A stretch of 64,000 bases of DNA from Saprospiraceae bacterium (GCA_022841345.1 JALHRR010000005.1:1-64000), one strand, 5' to 3'. Shown: positions 36,808 through 46,497, counted from the stretch's first letter. Notes: generated by a model not told the origin, from the letters alone. Program-made: numbers and translations.

Positions 36808-36849
36808 AAGATTATAGAACGAAGCAAATGAATTTTACTACTTACTACA

Positions 36850-36886
36850 ATACCTTCTCGGATAACGTTTCGGGAAGGTATTTTTT
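36850..36886 (+). terminator. Rho-independent terminator of the sigma/T9SS operon
   Basis: An 11-base stem (ATACCTTCTCG with CGGGAAGGTAT, one mismatch, 36850-36860 and 36871-36881) with a ten-base loop runs into a T tract (TTTTTT, 36881-36886). It is the only clear intrinsic terminator between 26.4 and 37 kb, which supports one transcript for the six genes before it. Confidence 0.75.
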
Positions 36887-36983
36887 ATGTATCAATCCTC
36901 CCCCGCCATCAAAAAAATCGCCTTCCCCTCATTTTTATCATAAAGATTTTACTAAGTCTATGCAGATAAGCCTTATTTGGAAG

Positions 36984-36991
36984 TAAATTTG
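36984..36991 (+). promoter_or_regulatory. -7 box TAAATTTG of fbp
   Basis: Exact TAnnTTTG match 30 bases before the fbp ATG. The expected -33 TTG is not present at 19-21 bases. Confidence 0.45.
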
Positions 36992-37021
36992 TAACATTGT
37001 ACCAAATCAATCCGAATCCTT

Positions 37022-38029
37022 ATGAGTCGCATAGTCACCCTGGATGAATTCATTATCAAACGTCAGAAAGATTTTTCTTATGCCACCGGTGAATTGACCG
37101 GCTTGCTAAGAGATATCGGGGTTGCTTCAAAAATTGTCAACAGAGAAGTCAATAAAGCAGGCCTTGTCAACATCCTGGGTGTAGAAGGAAGCGCCAATAC
37201 ACATGGTGAGGCTCAGCAAAAACTGGATGTTTATGCCAATGACAAATTCATCGAATGTCTTAAAAATAGCGGTGAATGTGCCGGAGTAGCTTCTGAAGAA
37301 AATGAGGAATTCATTCCTTTTCCCGCTTTTGAATCAAAAAGCGGAAAATATGTCGTCATCATGGATCCACTTGATGGCTCCTCCAACATAGATGTAAATG
37401 TATCCGTCGGAACCATTTTTGCCATTTATCGCAGAATTACTGAAGAAGATCAACCAATTGAATTAAGTGACTTTCTTCAGCCGGGCTTGAAGCAGGTAGC
37501 GGCTGGATACGTGCTATATGGCACCTCAACTATCCTGGTCTATACCACAGGAAGAGGTGTGAATGGATTTACACTTGACCCTTCGATCGGAGAGTTCTGC
37601 CTCTCTCACAGAGATATCAAAATCCCTAACCGTGGTTCATATTATTCTGTAAATCAAGGCTATTATCTCAAGTTTGATCTTGAAATGCGCAGATATATAG
37701 ACTACTGTTGTGATTTAAACTTAGGCCTCAGATACATCGGTTCTATGGTGTCAGATATTCACAGAATTTTATTTCAGGGTGGCATATTCTTATATCCTAA
37801 CACCCGCAAATATCCTGCAGGCAAACTCAGATTATTGTACGAATGCAACCCAATGGCATTTATAGTAGAGCAGGCAGGAGGCAAGGCAATCAATACGCAG
37901 ATTGACCGAATTCTTGAAATCGAACCTAAAGAATTGCATCAGAGATCAACCATCGTGATAGGCTCACCTGATATGGTAGATGAAATGATTCAATTTGTGG
38001 ATAAGTATAGCGCTGTTAGTTCGCATTAA
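37022..38029 (+). CDS. fbp: Fructose-1,6-bisphosphatase, class I
   Basis: Gluconeogenic phosphatase that converts fructose-1,6-bisphosphate to fructose-6-phosphate. The metal-binding signature DPLDGSSNIDVN (near residues 116-127) and the acidic SEENEE segment are intact. The C-terminal substrate loop KLRLLYECNPMAFI is present. The 335 residues are full length. It is a single gene with its own promoter. Together with the cobalamin-mutase accessory genes it fits a heterotroph that makes sugars from propionyl-CoA and amino acids, but that link is inference. Confidence 0.95.
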   Translation: MSRIVTLDEFIIKRQKDFSYATGELTGLLRDIGVASKIVNREVNKAGLVNILGVEGSANTHGEAQQKLDVYANDKFIECLKNSGECAGVASEENEEFIPFPAFESKSGKYVVIMDPLDGSSNIDVNVSVGTIFAIYRRITEEDQPIELSDFLQPGLKQVAAGYVLYGTSTILVYTTGRGVNGFTLDPSIGEFCLSHRDIKIPNRGSYYSVNQGYYLKFDLEMRRYIDYCCDLNLGLRYIGSMVSDIHRILFQGGIFLYPNTRKYPAGKLRLLYECNPMAFIVEQAGGKAINTQIDRILEIEPKELHQRSTIVIGSPDMVDEMIQFVDKYSAVSSH

Positions 38030-38043
38030 AATCTTACATATCT

Positions 38044-38108
38044 GACATTCCATTCCGGATATTCCGACTTTTCATTCCGCATATTCCGACATTCCATTCC
38101 GGATATTC
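38044..38108. repeat. Short tandem repeat ATTCCGGATATTCCGAC
   Basis: Three imperfect copies of a unit around CATTCC(ATTCC)GGATATTCCGAC lie just after fbp (starts near 38044, 38073 and 38088). The words ATTCCG and GGATATTC alternate. This looks like replication slippage and has no hairpin-terminator form. Confidence 0.6.
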
Positions 38109-38191
38109 AGGAATCAGATTCCGGATTTGTAAGAAATTAATCTCAGATAAACAGATCGATTAGAATCGTGCAACTAATAGTCCTGGGATTT

Positions 38192-39016
38192 TCAAGCCAT
38201 TACAGCGACTAGTGACAATGCAGCGGAAGTAATTTCTCTGTCACCTTCCACTCTGATATGCCCGATGACAGATTCGGGTCTGATACTTTTGGTAAATAAT
38301 CTCCAGGCAATATCAGAAGGTATTTCAAGCACATTATCAATTTGAACATTTGTTTCACCTAAAAATCTCCATCCTTCGATTGTGCATTCCAAATTCCAGC
38401 TTCCTGCATCCCTGATGATGACTGTAAGTTTTGTGCCCGCAGTTGAATGTACTGATCTCATCGCATGAGGTAATCCCAGAATAATAGTATCATAAAACGG
38501 TTTTGACCATTGAGCATTCAACAGCGTATCGTCTCCAATGGCAAATCGGATCTGCTGCTGATGATGCCATTTCTCTGTGTACTCTCTTGCAAGATGCATT
38601 GCATTGGTGGATGTATTTTCACCTGCCCATGCAACTGAAAAAATAGCTTCCTCCATTGGATTCAATGATTCATAATATGCCGATACTAATGGGCTTGTAG
38701 TCTCATGCATCAGGATCAAAACATCCGGACTCAATCTTTTTGCCGCATGTACCCATTCCGCATTCAAGTTATTGAGCCATCTTACCATTTCTCCATATTC
38801 AAAACTTTCAGGGCCTTTTGCCCCAAAATATTTATCTCTCTGAATGGACAAAGCTCTCAGATTCCCATCCAGTAAATGCGCCACAACATCTTTTACATTC
38901 CATAATCGTGCTACAGTGGGCAATTCCCATTGCTCAGACTTCAGATTGCGCAGACAATCCAGCAACAGTGCATCCAATGGAGCAAAAAGGATTTGTACAA
39001 CAGGTACTTCAGCCAT
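38192..39016 (-). CDS. DinB/mycothiol-maleylpyruvate-isomerase-like protein
   Basis: A 274-residue cytoplasmic protein. Its N-terminal half fits the four-helix DinB/MDMPI-N metal-binding fold: WNVKDVVAHLLDGN supplies a first His, and EKWHHQQQIRFA supplies further His candidates near residue 150. The C-terminal part resembles the small sterol-carrier-like domain found behind MDMPI-N. Bacteroidota lack mycothiol, so the thiol cofactor and substrate are unknown. The gene diverges from the ABC operon across a 140-base region with direct repeats. Confidence 0.65.
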   Translation of the reverse strand: MAEVPVVQILFAPLDALLLDCLRNLKSEQWELPTVARLWNVKDVVAHLLDGNLRALSIQRDKYFGAKGPESFEYGEMVRWLNNLNAEWVHAAKRLSPDVLILMHETTSPLVSAYYESLNPMEEAIFSVAWAGENTSTNAMHLAREYTEKWHHQQQIRFAIGDDTLLNAQWSKPFYDTIILGLPHAMRSVHSTAGTKLTVIIRDAGSWNLECTIEGWRFLGETNVQIDNVLEIPSDIAWRLFTKSIRPESVIGHIRVEGDREITSAALSLVAVMA

Positions 39017-39040
39017 ACTTGAGGATTACTAGTATTCAAA

Positions 39041-39110
39041 CAAAGTTAAATATTGCCCATCACATAGGGTTGTCATTTCACAACAAAGTTAGCGCTACCC
39101 ATCACATAAG
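39041..39110. promoter_or_regulatory. Direct repeat in the divergent promoter region, candidate operator
   Basis: Two copies of CAAAGTTA followed about 7 bases later by CCCATCACATA lie at 39041-39066 and 39084-39108, about 42 bases apart (four helical turns). Each is followed by a CACAA word about 12 bases later. The placement between divergent genes, and the LytTR regulator encoded in the downstream operon, suggest an operator. LytTR proteins typically bind direct repeats. This is inference. Confidence 0.4.
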
Positions 39111-39156
39111 TTTTTTGCCGCTCACAAATTGACCGACTTTTATAATCTGATATAAA

Positions 39157-40065
39157 ATGCCTATCATGAACCTGATAATTCAAGATCTGAAAAAAACTTA
39201 TCCTAATGGAAAAGCTGCATTAAACAGTATTAATCTAAACATCGGTACCGGTATGTTTGGACTCTTAGGGCCGAATGGTGCAGGCAAATCAACTCTGATG
39301 CGCACATTGGCGACATTGCAGCTGCCTGATGCCGGCAGTATATATTTTAATGAAATTGACGTGATGAAGGATCCAATGGCATTGCGTCGGATATTAGGCT
39401 ATCTACCGCAAGAATTTGGAGTATATCCTGGTTTGTCCGCTCAGGATCTGCTGGAATACTTTTGTGTCTTAAAAGGAATAAATTCTGCCTCAGATAGAAA
39501 GCGAATTATTGAGTATGTGCTGGAACTGACGAATTTGACGGAAGTCCGCAGACAGGCAGTTTCCCGATTTTCGGGTGGAATGAAGCAACGATTTGGTATC
39601 GCACAATTGCTGCTGAATAATCCCCGGTTGATCATCGTGGATGAGCCAACTGCAGGATTAGATCCGGCTGAGAGAAATCGCTTTTTGAATGTATTGCGAC
39701 AAGTTGGAACAGAAAGTATAGTAATTTTTTCATCGCATATTGTAGATGATATCTCCGAACTCTGTAATCAGTTCGCCATTCTGAATCATGGAGAAATCTT
39801 AAAAAACGGAGATCCAACCCAATCGATTCTGGACCTGACCGGAATGATTTGGGAGAGAAATATTCAGACTCATGAAGAAGCCATTTATTCTCATGAAGTT
39901 ATACGACTCTCATCCAAATATCATCCGGACAATTCAAAAGTACTCAGATTATTTGCGTCCAAACCACCTGATAATATGTGTGTTCCTGCTCAGCCCCATT
40001 TGGAGGATGTGTATTTTCTCGAAATGCACAGAAGCAATGATTCTGAACAAAATACAGCGATATGA
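39157..40065 (+). CDS. ABC transporter ATP-binding protein
   Basis: ATPase subunit that drives the membrane protein encoded next. Walker A is GPNGAGKST (38-46), the signature is FSGGMKQR and Walker B is LIIVDEPTAGLD. The 302 residues include a short C-terminal extension after the nucleotide-binding domain. The last four bases (ATGA) overlap the permease-peptidase gene. An alternative ATG at 39166 would remove three residues. The type matches ABC-2 exporters. Substrate unknown. Confidence 0.92.
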   Translation: MPIMNLIIQDLKKTYPNGKAALNSINLNIGTGMFGLLGPNGAGKSTLMRTLATLQLPDAGSIYFNEIDVMKDPMALRRILGYLPQEFGVYPGLSAQDLLEYFCVLKGINSASDRKRIIEYVLELTNLTEVRRQAVSRFSGGMKQRFGIAQLLLNNPRLIIVDEPTAGLDPAERNRFLNVLRQVGTESIVIFSSHIVDDISELCNQFAILNHGEILKNGDPTQSILDLTGMIWERNIQTHEEAIYSHEVIRLSSKYHPDNSKVLRLFASKPPDNMCVPAQPHLEDVYFLEMHRSNDSEQNTAI

Positions 40066-43000
40066 CAGGCACTATTTTCCTGTTTGAACTGAAATTTTGG
40101 TTGAAAAATCCTGCAACTTACTTGTATGCATGCATATTTTTTCTCCTGGCATTTTTCTCAGTAGCAGGGGCAGCAGGTTTGTTTCAGGAAGATATTTCGC
40201 ATCAGATAAAAGTGGCGAATGCCCCCTTAGCAATCTATGTATTGAGCAATCTGGCATTTAAGCTGATGTTGTTTGTGATTCCTTCCATCATAGGTTCGTC
40301 TGTTTCCAGAGAATTTCAGCATCAGGTTCATTCCCTTCTTTATAGTTTCCCCCTATACCGAGGTTCATTTCTTACAGCAAAATTTTCCGCTGCATTTTGT
40401 ATCCTTTCATTGTTTTGGATTTGCTTGATATCTGGATCTATGCTCGGAGCCTTAGTCCCCGGATTACAACCGGATTTAATTCAACCTGTGGAATGGGAGC
40501 CTTATTTCAAGTTGTTGATGGTCTATCTCCTTCCAAATACTTTGCTCGTAAGTTTAATGGTTTTTTTGATTAATATTCTGAGCAGAAATCAATTCTCCGG
40601 CTTTGTACTGGTCATTCTGTTGATGATTATCAGGGAAATAGGATTAAGGTTGAGCGCAGATATAGACCCCGGAACTCTGGCTTTGGTCTTCGAACCATTC
40701 GCTGAATCGGCCACATCCTTCATTACAAGAAATTGGACATTAGCCGAACAAAATTCATTTCCTGTTCCTCTGAGCTCTGATGTCATTCTGAATCGGATTG
40801 TATACTTATCAATATGCGGATTAATGGCAGTTTTGAGCTATCAGCATTTTCATTTTCATCAGGACGTAAAATCAATTTCCCAGGTATTAATAAAGAGGAA
40901 GAATTCCCTAAATAGCATTAAACAAGAACAGAAAAAGCACACAATATTCCCTCAGTTTGAATATGGAAGTGGATTAATTTTTAGTCTGCAACAAATCTGG
41001 AAACTGTCTTCATATGAGTTGAAATCAATACTGAAGAGCAAGGCGTTTTTACTTGTATTGCTATTTGGGTGCATTTTGGGATTTGTATTACAATCTCAGA
41101 TAAATACTCCTTATGGAATCAAAGTATGGCCATTAACCTGGGTCATGCTGGTATTTCCGGTTCTATTTTTCAAATTATTTATTGCTTTTGTGAGTTTCTT
41201 TTATGCCGGAATTATCATCAATAAACCCAGGCTGGAAGGAATGTTTTGCTTGATTGATGTGACTCCCGTGAAAAACCGGGTGCTTATAGCGGGTAAAGTT
41301 CTTGCTTTAATTAAACTGCAAATACTGATATTAAGCAGCCTGATGATTAGTGGAGTTACTGTCCAGATAGTGAACACATATTACGATTTCGAGATCCATC
41401 ACTATCTGTTCGATCTATACTGTATTCATTTACCTGAAATGATCATTTGGGGAATTGCTGCTATTTTCATTCAATCCATATTTTCAAATACCTGGTTCGG
41501 TCTTTTCATTCTGGCATTATTATTCTTCGGAGTCGCTGAACTGACATTGATTGGTATTGAGCAATTTATTTTTCGTTTCAATCAAAATCCTGATCCCGGG
41601 TTTTATCTTCAATATTCTGATTTGAGCGGTTACAGTCACTCACTAAAGGCCTACTTTATCTACAAACTTTATTGGCTAATTTTTTCCGGCATTCTCATGA
41701 TGTTAGCATTATTGAGCTGGAAACGAGGACGTATTTTTGCAGGGACTGAGCATTTAAAAAATATTCGAATCAGACTTCAAAGAAGACCGGCATTTATCTT
41801 ATTATTTCTTTGCGCTGGGTTCCTATCCTTAGGTATTTGGATAAATTTCCAGGAGGGCATTACACTGGTACCCTTTGGAGAAAAGTTGGAAATCATGGAA
41901 AAAGAATCTGATAAAAAATGGTCCCATCTTGAAAGCCTGCCTCAGCCAAGAATTATTGACGTAATGGTCAAAATGGATATTTTCCCGGAGGAGCACAGAT
42001 TTCAAAGCTCCGGACATTATCTTCTGGTCAACCGATCAGAAGTTCTTATAGATTCGATTTTAATCCGCACCTCTCATGAAGTTTTGACAGATTTTTCAGT
42101 AGACAAACCCTATTCTATCATTTTGAAAGATACTGTTGCAAGGCTGAATGTATTGAAACTGGACTGTCCTCTCTATCCGGGAGATTCTTTGATTCTACAT
42201 TTTTCTTTGAAAAGCATAGCCAATACATTGTTTCATAAGAATAATCAGGTGGAGAAAAATGGTACTTATTTCACTTCTCTTATTTATCCTACAATCGGAT
42301 ACAGAACTGCCAGAATGGATAGAAAGGCAAATGAGACAGGCGCAAGAGACAATCATTACAGATCCTTTGATTCGGATTACATTTCACTGGACTTGTTGTT
42401 AAGCACCAGCAAAGATCAGCTTGCTCTTGCCCCCGGATATTTAACAGAATCATACTCTGAAAATGGAAGGAATTACTTCAAATATGTTTCTAAGTCCCCT
42501 GTGACTAATGATTACGCTATTGTTTCCGGTACATTCAAATTGCATAAAGAAAAGTGGAAAGGAACGGAGCTTGAGATTTATTATGACTCAGAACATTCTT
42601 ACAATCTGGATCATATGATTCTGGGATTAAAAAAGACACTCGATTATCAGGACACACATTTGAGTCCTTATCAGCATGAGCATATTCGGATAGTAGAATT
42701 TTCGAGGTCGCTGGGAGGATTTGCCCAATCATTTGCCAATTTCATGCCTTTCTCAGAAATTAGTTTCGTGATGAATATTCAGGCACCCAATAAAAAAGGT
42801 CTCAATCTGCCATTCCTGGGAGCAAGCCATGAGTTGGCCCATCAATGGTGGGGTATGCAAGCCATTCCTGCTGATGTGGAGGGATACAAAATGATTACAG
42901 AAGGCCTGGCAGAGTATACTTCTTTAATGGTTTTGAAGAAAGAATATGGACCCGAAAAAGCGCTCGAATTCCAGAAAAAGGCACTTCAAACTTACCTTGC

Positions 43001-43667
43001 AGGCAGCAGAAATATGGAATCCACCGAACCGGCACTCATGTACAATCAGGGCAATGAACATGCATTTATCCCCTATCAAAAAGGAATGCTGGCTTTTAAT
43101 GGAATGGCTGGAATGATTGGAGAAAATTGTCTCAATGAAGCATTGAAATCCTATCTTCAAAATGTGAAAGGTAAAGGAGCTCCATATTCAACAACTTCCG
43201 ATTTTATTGAACATCTTCTGCTGTTTACACCTGACTCTATGCGATACCTGATTCATGACATGTATGAATCAGTTGTTTTTTATGATAATTCTATTGACAG
43301 TGTTGTGGTAGATTCAGTATCTGATGGAACTTTTGAATTAAATATATATTTTTCCATTCAAAAATATTCACTCAATGAAAAAGGTGAAAAGCAATTCTTT
43401 AAGGATTTTGATGTGATAGACAAATCACCAGCCCAGCCTGACCTATTGCTTCAGGATTATATTCCGCTCGGAATCTTTAAATCTTCAACTTATGATGATC
43501 CATTGTATCTTTCTCTGATTAAAGTCACAAGCAGGTACAATCATATCCGTATCAAAGTAGCTGAGATACCCCATAGAATAGAACTGGATCCCCGGATGTA
43601 TCTGATTGATATAAATAGTAAAGATAATGCGTTTCGCATGGCTGAATTTAAATTTCATGAAAACTGA
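40062..43667 (+). CDS. ABC-2 permease fused to an M1-family metallopeptidase
   Basis: A 1,201-residue fusion. The first part (to about 580) has two blocks of about six membrane segments each, as in ABC-2 permeases. After a final membrane segment (about 575-595), a large external domain carries a gluzincin site: HELAHQWWG with His923 and His927 as zinc ligands and Glu924, and Glu947 in TEGLAEY as the third ligand. The 19-residue gap to the third ligand is one longer than in classic aminopeptidase N; I recall that spacing as typical of these fusions. Peptide export coupled to peptide processing is a plausible but untested role. Confidence 0.85.
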   Translation: MTGTIFLFELKFWLKNPATYLYACIFFLLAFFSVAGAAGLFQEDISHQIKVANAPLAIYVLSNLAFKLMLFVIPSIIGSSVSREFQHQVHSLLYSFPLYRGSFLTAKFSAAFCILSLFWICLISGSMLGALVPGLQPDLIQPVEWEPYFKLLMVYLLPNTLLVSLMVFLINILSRNQFSGFVLVILLMIIREIGLRLSADIDPGTLALVFEPFAESATSFITRNWTLAEQNSFPVPLSSDVILNRIVYLSICGLMAVLSYQHFHFHQDVKSISQVLIKRKNSLNSIKQEQKKHTIFPQFEYGSGLIFSLQQIWKLSSYELKSILKSKAFLLVLLFGCILGFVLQSQINTPYGIKVWPLTWVMLVFPVLFFKLFIAFVSFFYAGIIINKPRLEGMFCLIDVTPVKNRVLIAGKVLALIKLQILILSSLMISGVTVQIVNTYYDFEIHHYLFDLYCIHLPEMIIWGIAAIFIQSIFSNTWFGLFILALLFFGVAELTLIGIEQFIFRFNQNPDPGFYLQYSDLSGYSHSLKAYFIYKLYWLIFSGILMMLALLSWKRGRIFAGTEHLKNIRIRLQRRPAFILLFLCAGFLSLGIWINFQEGITLVPFGEKLEIMEKESDKKWSHLESLPQPRIIDVMVKMDIFPEEHRFQSSGHYLLVNRSEVLIDSILIRTSHEVLTDFSVDKPYSIILKDTVARLNVLKLDCPLYPGDSLILHFSLKSIANTLFHKNNQVEKNGTYFTSLIYPTIGYRTARMDRKANETGARDNHYRSFDSDYISLDLLLSTSKDQLALAPGYLTESYSENGRNYFKYVSKSPVTNDYAIVSGTFKLHKEKWKGTELEIYYDSEHSYNLDHMILGLKKTLDYQDTHLSPYQHEHIRIVEFSRSLGGFAQSFANFMPFSEISFVMNIQAPNKKGLNLPFLGASHELAHQWWGMQAIPADVEGYKMITEGLAEYTSLMVLKKEYGPEKALEFQKKALQTYLAGSRNMESTEPALMYNQGNEHAFIPYQKGMLAFNGMAGMIGENCLNEALKSYLQNVKGKGAPYSTTSDFIEHLLLFTPDSMRYLIHDMYESVVFYDNSIDSVVVDSVSDGTFELNIYFSIQKYSLNEKGEKQFFKDFDVIDKSPAQPDLLLQDYIPLGIFKSSTYDDPLYLSLIKVTSRYNHIRIKVAEIPHRIELDPRMYLIDINSKDNAFRMAEFKFHEN

Positions 43668-43709
43668 TAGGAATTCAAATATGATAAACAGATACCTTCG
43701 TTTCAACAT

Positions 43710-44714
43710 ATGAAAAAATCGCCCTCCATTAAAAGCCTAGAGCAGATTATCCTGCTGACATCAGGAGTCCTGTATGTATTAATGGGCGTTTTTGGAAGAG
43801 GAACTTTTTGGGAAAAATTTGAATCATATAACTTACTGATGCAGTTCATCACATTTCCGCTTGCCTTTCTGCTAAACACATATGACTTCATTCCTGCTGA
43901 TGCCAGAAAAAATAGATGGTTTATTTATGGAGTTAAAGTTGCAGCGCTATTGCTCCTTTTGGAGACGATACGAATTTTGATCTCCACCATTCCGGACACC
44001 TCCATTCTGGGCGCTCAAAATGTAAGCATTCCTTTCATAGCAGGAATTTCCCTTTCCTGGTTATTTACATCCACCCGGGATTGGTTGGTTCAGACAAGAG
44101 AAATTGATACTTTAAAAGCAGAAAAATCAAGTGCTGAACTTGCATTTTTAAGAACACAGGTGGATCCACATTTTCTATTTAATACACTGAACAGTATGTA
44201 TGCATCTGCCCTGGAAGAAGAAAGCCCCAAAACAGCGGAAAGCATCATCATGCTCAGCACCCTGATGCGCTATAATCTACACGATGCACAAGCTGATAGA
44301 ATTGAAATCAAAAAGGAGCTGGATTACATTCAGAAATATATTCATCTCCAATCTCAGCGACTTGGGCCGAATAATTCTTTACATTCTGATATTCAAACCG
44401 AAAGCCCTGACATCGAAAAACTCAGAATAGCACCATTATTATTGATTCCACTTGTAGAAAATGCATTTAAATATGGGCTTAGTCAAAGTACCCCGACAAG
44501 TATCAATATCAATATTTCCTTTGATGGCTGCATGATGAAAATAGAGATTTCAAACACAATTGTTTCCGGCCCGGAGCCAAAAATTAAAACAGGACTGGGA
44601 CTGGAAAACCTGCGAAAAAGGTTATTAATTTTATATCCCGGCAAGTTTGAATTTCACAAAAAAATTGAAGACAATACTTTTACTTCATTTCTGAATATAG
44701 ATTTACAATCATGA
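43710..44714 (+). CDS. LytS-type sensor histidine kinase
   Basis: A membrane sensor kinase of the His_kinase (PF06580-like) class. Four or so membrane segments fill residues 12-125. A short coiled stretch leads to the phosphoacceptor His154 in DPHFLFNTLN. The ATPase domain has the N-box LVENAFKYG and the GLGLENLRKRL loop. The 334 residues are normal. The gene overlaps the LytTR regulator by four bases and starts 42 bases after the permease-peptidase, suggesting control of the same operon. Confidence 0.9.
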   Translation: MKKSPSIKSLEQIILLTSGVLYVLMGVFGRGTFWEKFESYNLLMQFITFPLAFLLNTYDFIPADARKNRWFIYGVKVAALLLLLETIRILISTIPDTSILGAQNVSIPFIAGISLSWLFTSTRDWLVQTREIDTLKAEKSSAELAFLRTQVDPHFLFNTLNSMYASALEEESPKTAESIIMLSTLMRYNLHDAQADRIEIKKELDYIQKYIHLQSQRLGPNNSLHSDIQTESPDIEKLRIAPLLLIPLVENAFKYGLSQSTPTSININISFDGCMMKIEISNTIVSGPEPKIKTGLGLENLRKRLLILYPGKFEFHKKIEDNTFTSFLNIDLQS

Positions 44715-45385
44715 TCAAATGTGTAGCCATAGATGATGAGCCCAAAGCGCTGGAAATCATTCGCCATCATATGGCAAAAATTGACTTCGCTCAGTTGACT
44801 GCCACATTTTCCGATCCATTTGAGGCGATTAAATATCTGAATACTCATTCAGTCGATTTGCTTCTCCTGGATATTCAAATGCCTGATATAAATGGAATGC
44901 AATTGTTAGATCACTTAAATAATCCGCCATTAGTAATCTTCACAACAGCACACAGTGAACATGCCATCCAGAGTTATGAGTTAAATGCAATCGATTATCT
45001 GTTGAAGCCATTTGATTTTTCCCGATTTTTGCTTGCTTTGAATAAGGTCAGGAACAAATTGTCACCTCAATCACCTCTCCAAAATGAATTCTTTTTTGTC
45101 AGTTCAGGAAATCAAAAGCGTAAGCTTCGTTATGAGGATATACTCTTTGTAAAAAGCGAAGGCAACTATATCATTTATCAAACTAATAATGATCGCATAA
45201 TGGTCAGAGCTACCATCCCTGATACATTGAAGCTGCTTCCTTCCGGCATATTTGTTCAAATCCACCGATCCACTATAGTTTCATTGAATCGGATTGATAA
45301 AGTGGCAGATAATCACGTTCACATTGCTGAATATCAATTACCCATAAGTTCAGGATTCAGAGAAGCCTTTCTGAAACTGCTCTGA
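44711..45385 (+). CDS. LytTR-family response regulator
   Basis: DNA-binding partner of the kinase before it. The receiver domain has acidic residues DDE (8-10), phosphoacceptor Asp54 in LLLDIQMPD and Lys99 in YLLKPFD. The LytTR DNA-binding domain spans about 125-224 (VKSEGNYIIYQT, IHRSTIVSLNRI). At 224 residues it is slightly short but complete. It is the last gene of the operon; a nested hairpin follows directly. A likely target is the direct repeat at 39.04-39.11 kb. Confidence 0.92.
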   Translation: MIKCVAIDDEPKALEIIRHHMAKIDFAQLTATFSDPFEAIKYLNTHSVDLLLLDIQMPDINGMQLLDHLNNPPLVIFTTAHSEHAIQSYELNAIDYLLKPFDFSRFLLALNKVRNKLSPQSPLQNEFFFVSSGNQKRKLRYEDILFVKSEGNYIIYQTNNDRIMVRATIPDTLKLLPSGIFVQIHRSTIVSLNRIDKVADNHVHIAEYQLPISSGFREAFLKLL

Positions 45386-45386
45386 T

Positions 45387-45430
45387 ATATGGGTAAAAAA
45401 AATGGGAGAGAACTTCTCCCCTCCCATATC
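45387..45430. terminator. Nested hairpin between convergent genes
   Basis: The outer arms ATATGGG (45387-45393) and CCCATAT (45423-45429) enclose a second hairpin with arms GGGAGA (45404-45409) and TCTCCC (45415-45420). It sits between the LytTR gene and the convergent lipoprotein gene, so it could end transcription from both sides. There is no long T tract downstream on either strand. Confidence 0.4.
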
Positions 45431-45465
45431 CCAACAAACATAACCCCAATTTATTTTTACATAAT

Positions 45466-46497
45466 CTATACTTTGGGTGCACTATCTTTTTTAATATTGA
45501 ATGTACTATTTACACCTATTGAGAATATGCCCTGATTGAACTTCATTTCAGGTTTTCCCAGCGGAGCGAGATATCTGTATTCCATGGAGAATCTGCAGTA
45601 CTCAGGACCTGCTTTCAGGAAAAATCCCGGTTCAACAAAGACAACAGTTTCTGAATATTTGTCAAATTGCTTTTCTTTTATTTCACTTGCGCTCACATGG
45701 CTATTTACAACTGTATTTTTCAGAAACATTCCTGCTTCGAAGTATTCCAGTTTTACCCCAACTGAAGGCTGGGCATGAAAATTGAACCACTGCGCTGTGT
45801 GTGAGCCATACACTGCTCTTCCGGTTCCTCTTTCAAGATGACCTTTAAAATTGTTCCTTGCATATCCCAATCCACCGGCTATCTGGGCTCTTATTTTACC
45901 TCTGGTGATAGTCTTAGCTACTCCGATCTCAGTATGCAGGTTTTCATAACTTCTTGTCAACTCATAATCATACCTTCTATAGTTTTCCGTAAATTCACTT
46001 GAATGACCACCGGTGAAAACTATAGGAACCGGTAACCACACATAATAATCTGTATTGTAATGATTGGTCACTAAATCCCACATTTCTACATATGGCTGAT
46101 AAGTTTTAGATTCTTTGCCATATGCAATTCTTCCATATACAGATAGATCATTGGTAATGGCATAAGCAGTATTCATTGAAAACATTTTTACTTCATTGAT
46201 CTCCTGAGTACTTTGAGATGAAGATCTTATGTTCAGGTCGCTTTTCAGATTCGGATCATTATTGGTGTTTTCTCCTGATTTATTAAAATCAACACTGATG
46301 CTTAAATCTCCTGCTTTATCCAGGAATAAAGGCGCTGCTGAAGTAGGTTGATACAAGTGTACCGGAGCCGCTACTTTATGTTCGTGAACAATGTTTTCTA
46401 CTTTGGTAGAAGAAGTCAGAGAGCTCACTCCACAACTTGTGATAAAGAATGAAACAGCAGTGATGGTGATGATGAGGTTGTAGTTTGACTTTTTCAT
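45466..46497 (-). CDS. Lipoprotein with barrel-like sequence, unknown function
   Basis: I chose the start at 46497 because it gives a lipoprotein signal MKKSNYN...FFITSCG with lipidated Cys22. The in-frame start at 46557 adds 20 polar residues with no signal. The mature part, about 320 residues, has alternating aromatic strands (YYVWLPVPIVF, YRRYDYELTRSYENLH, RFSMEYRYLAPLG) like an outer-membrane beta-barrel. A lipidated barrel is uncommon. A 111-base gap with no features separates it from the start of repeat DNA. Confidence 0.65.
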   Translation of the reverse strand: MKKSNYNLIITITAVSFFITSCGVSSLTSSTKVENIVHEHKVAAPVHLYQPTSAAPLFLDKAGDLSISVDFNKSGENTNNDPNLKSDLNIRSSSQSTQEINEVKMFSMNTAYAITNDLSVYGRIAYGKESKTYQPYVEMWDLVTNHYNTDYYVWLPVPIVFTGGHSSEFTENYRRYDYELTRSYENLHTEIGVAKTITRGKIRAQIAGGLGYARNNFKGHLERGTGRAVYGSHTAQWFNFHAQPSVGVKLEYFEAGMFLKNTVVNSHVSASEIKEKQFDKYSETVVFVEPGFFLKAGPEYCRFSMEYRYLAPLGKPEMKFNQGIFSIGVNSTFNIKKDSAPKV

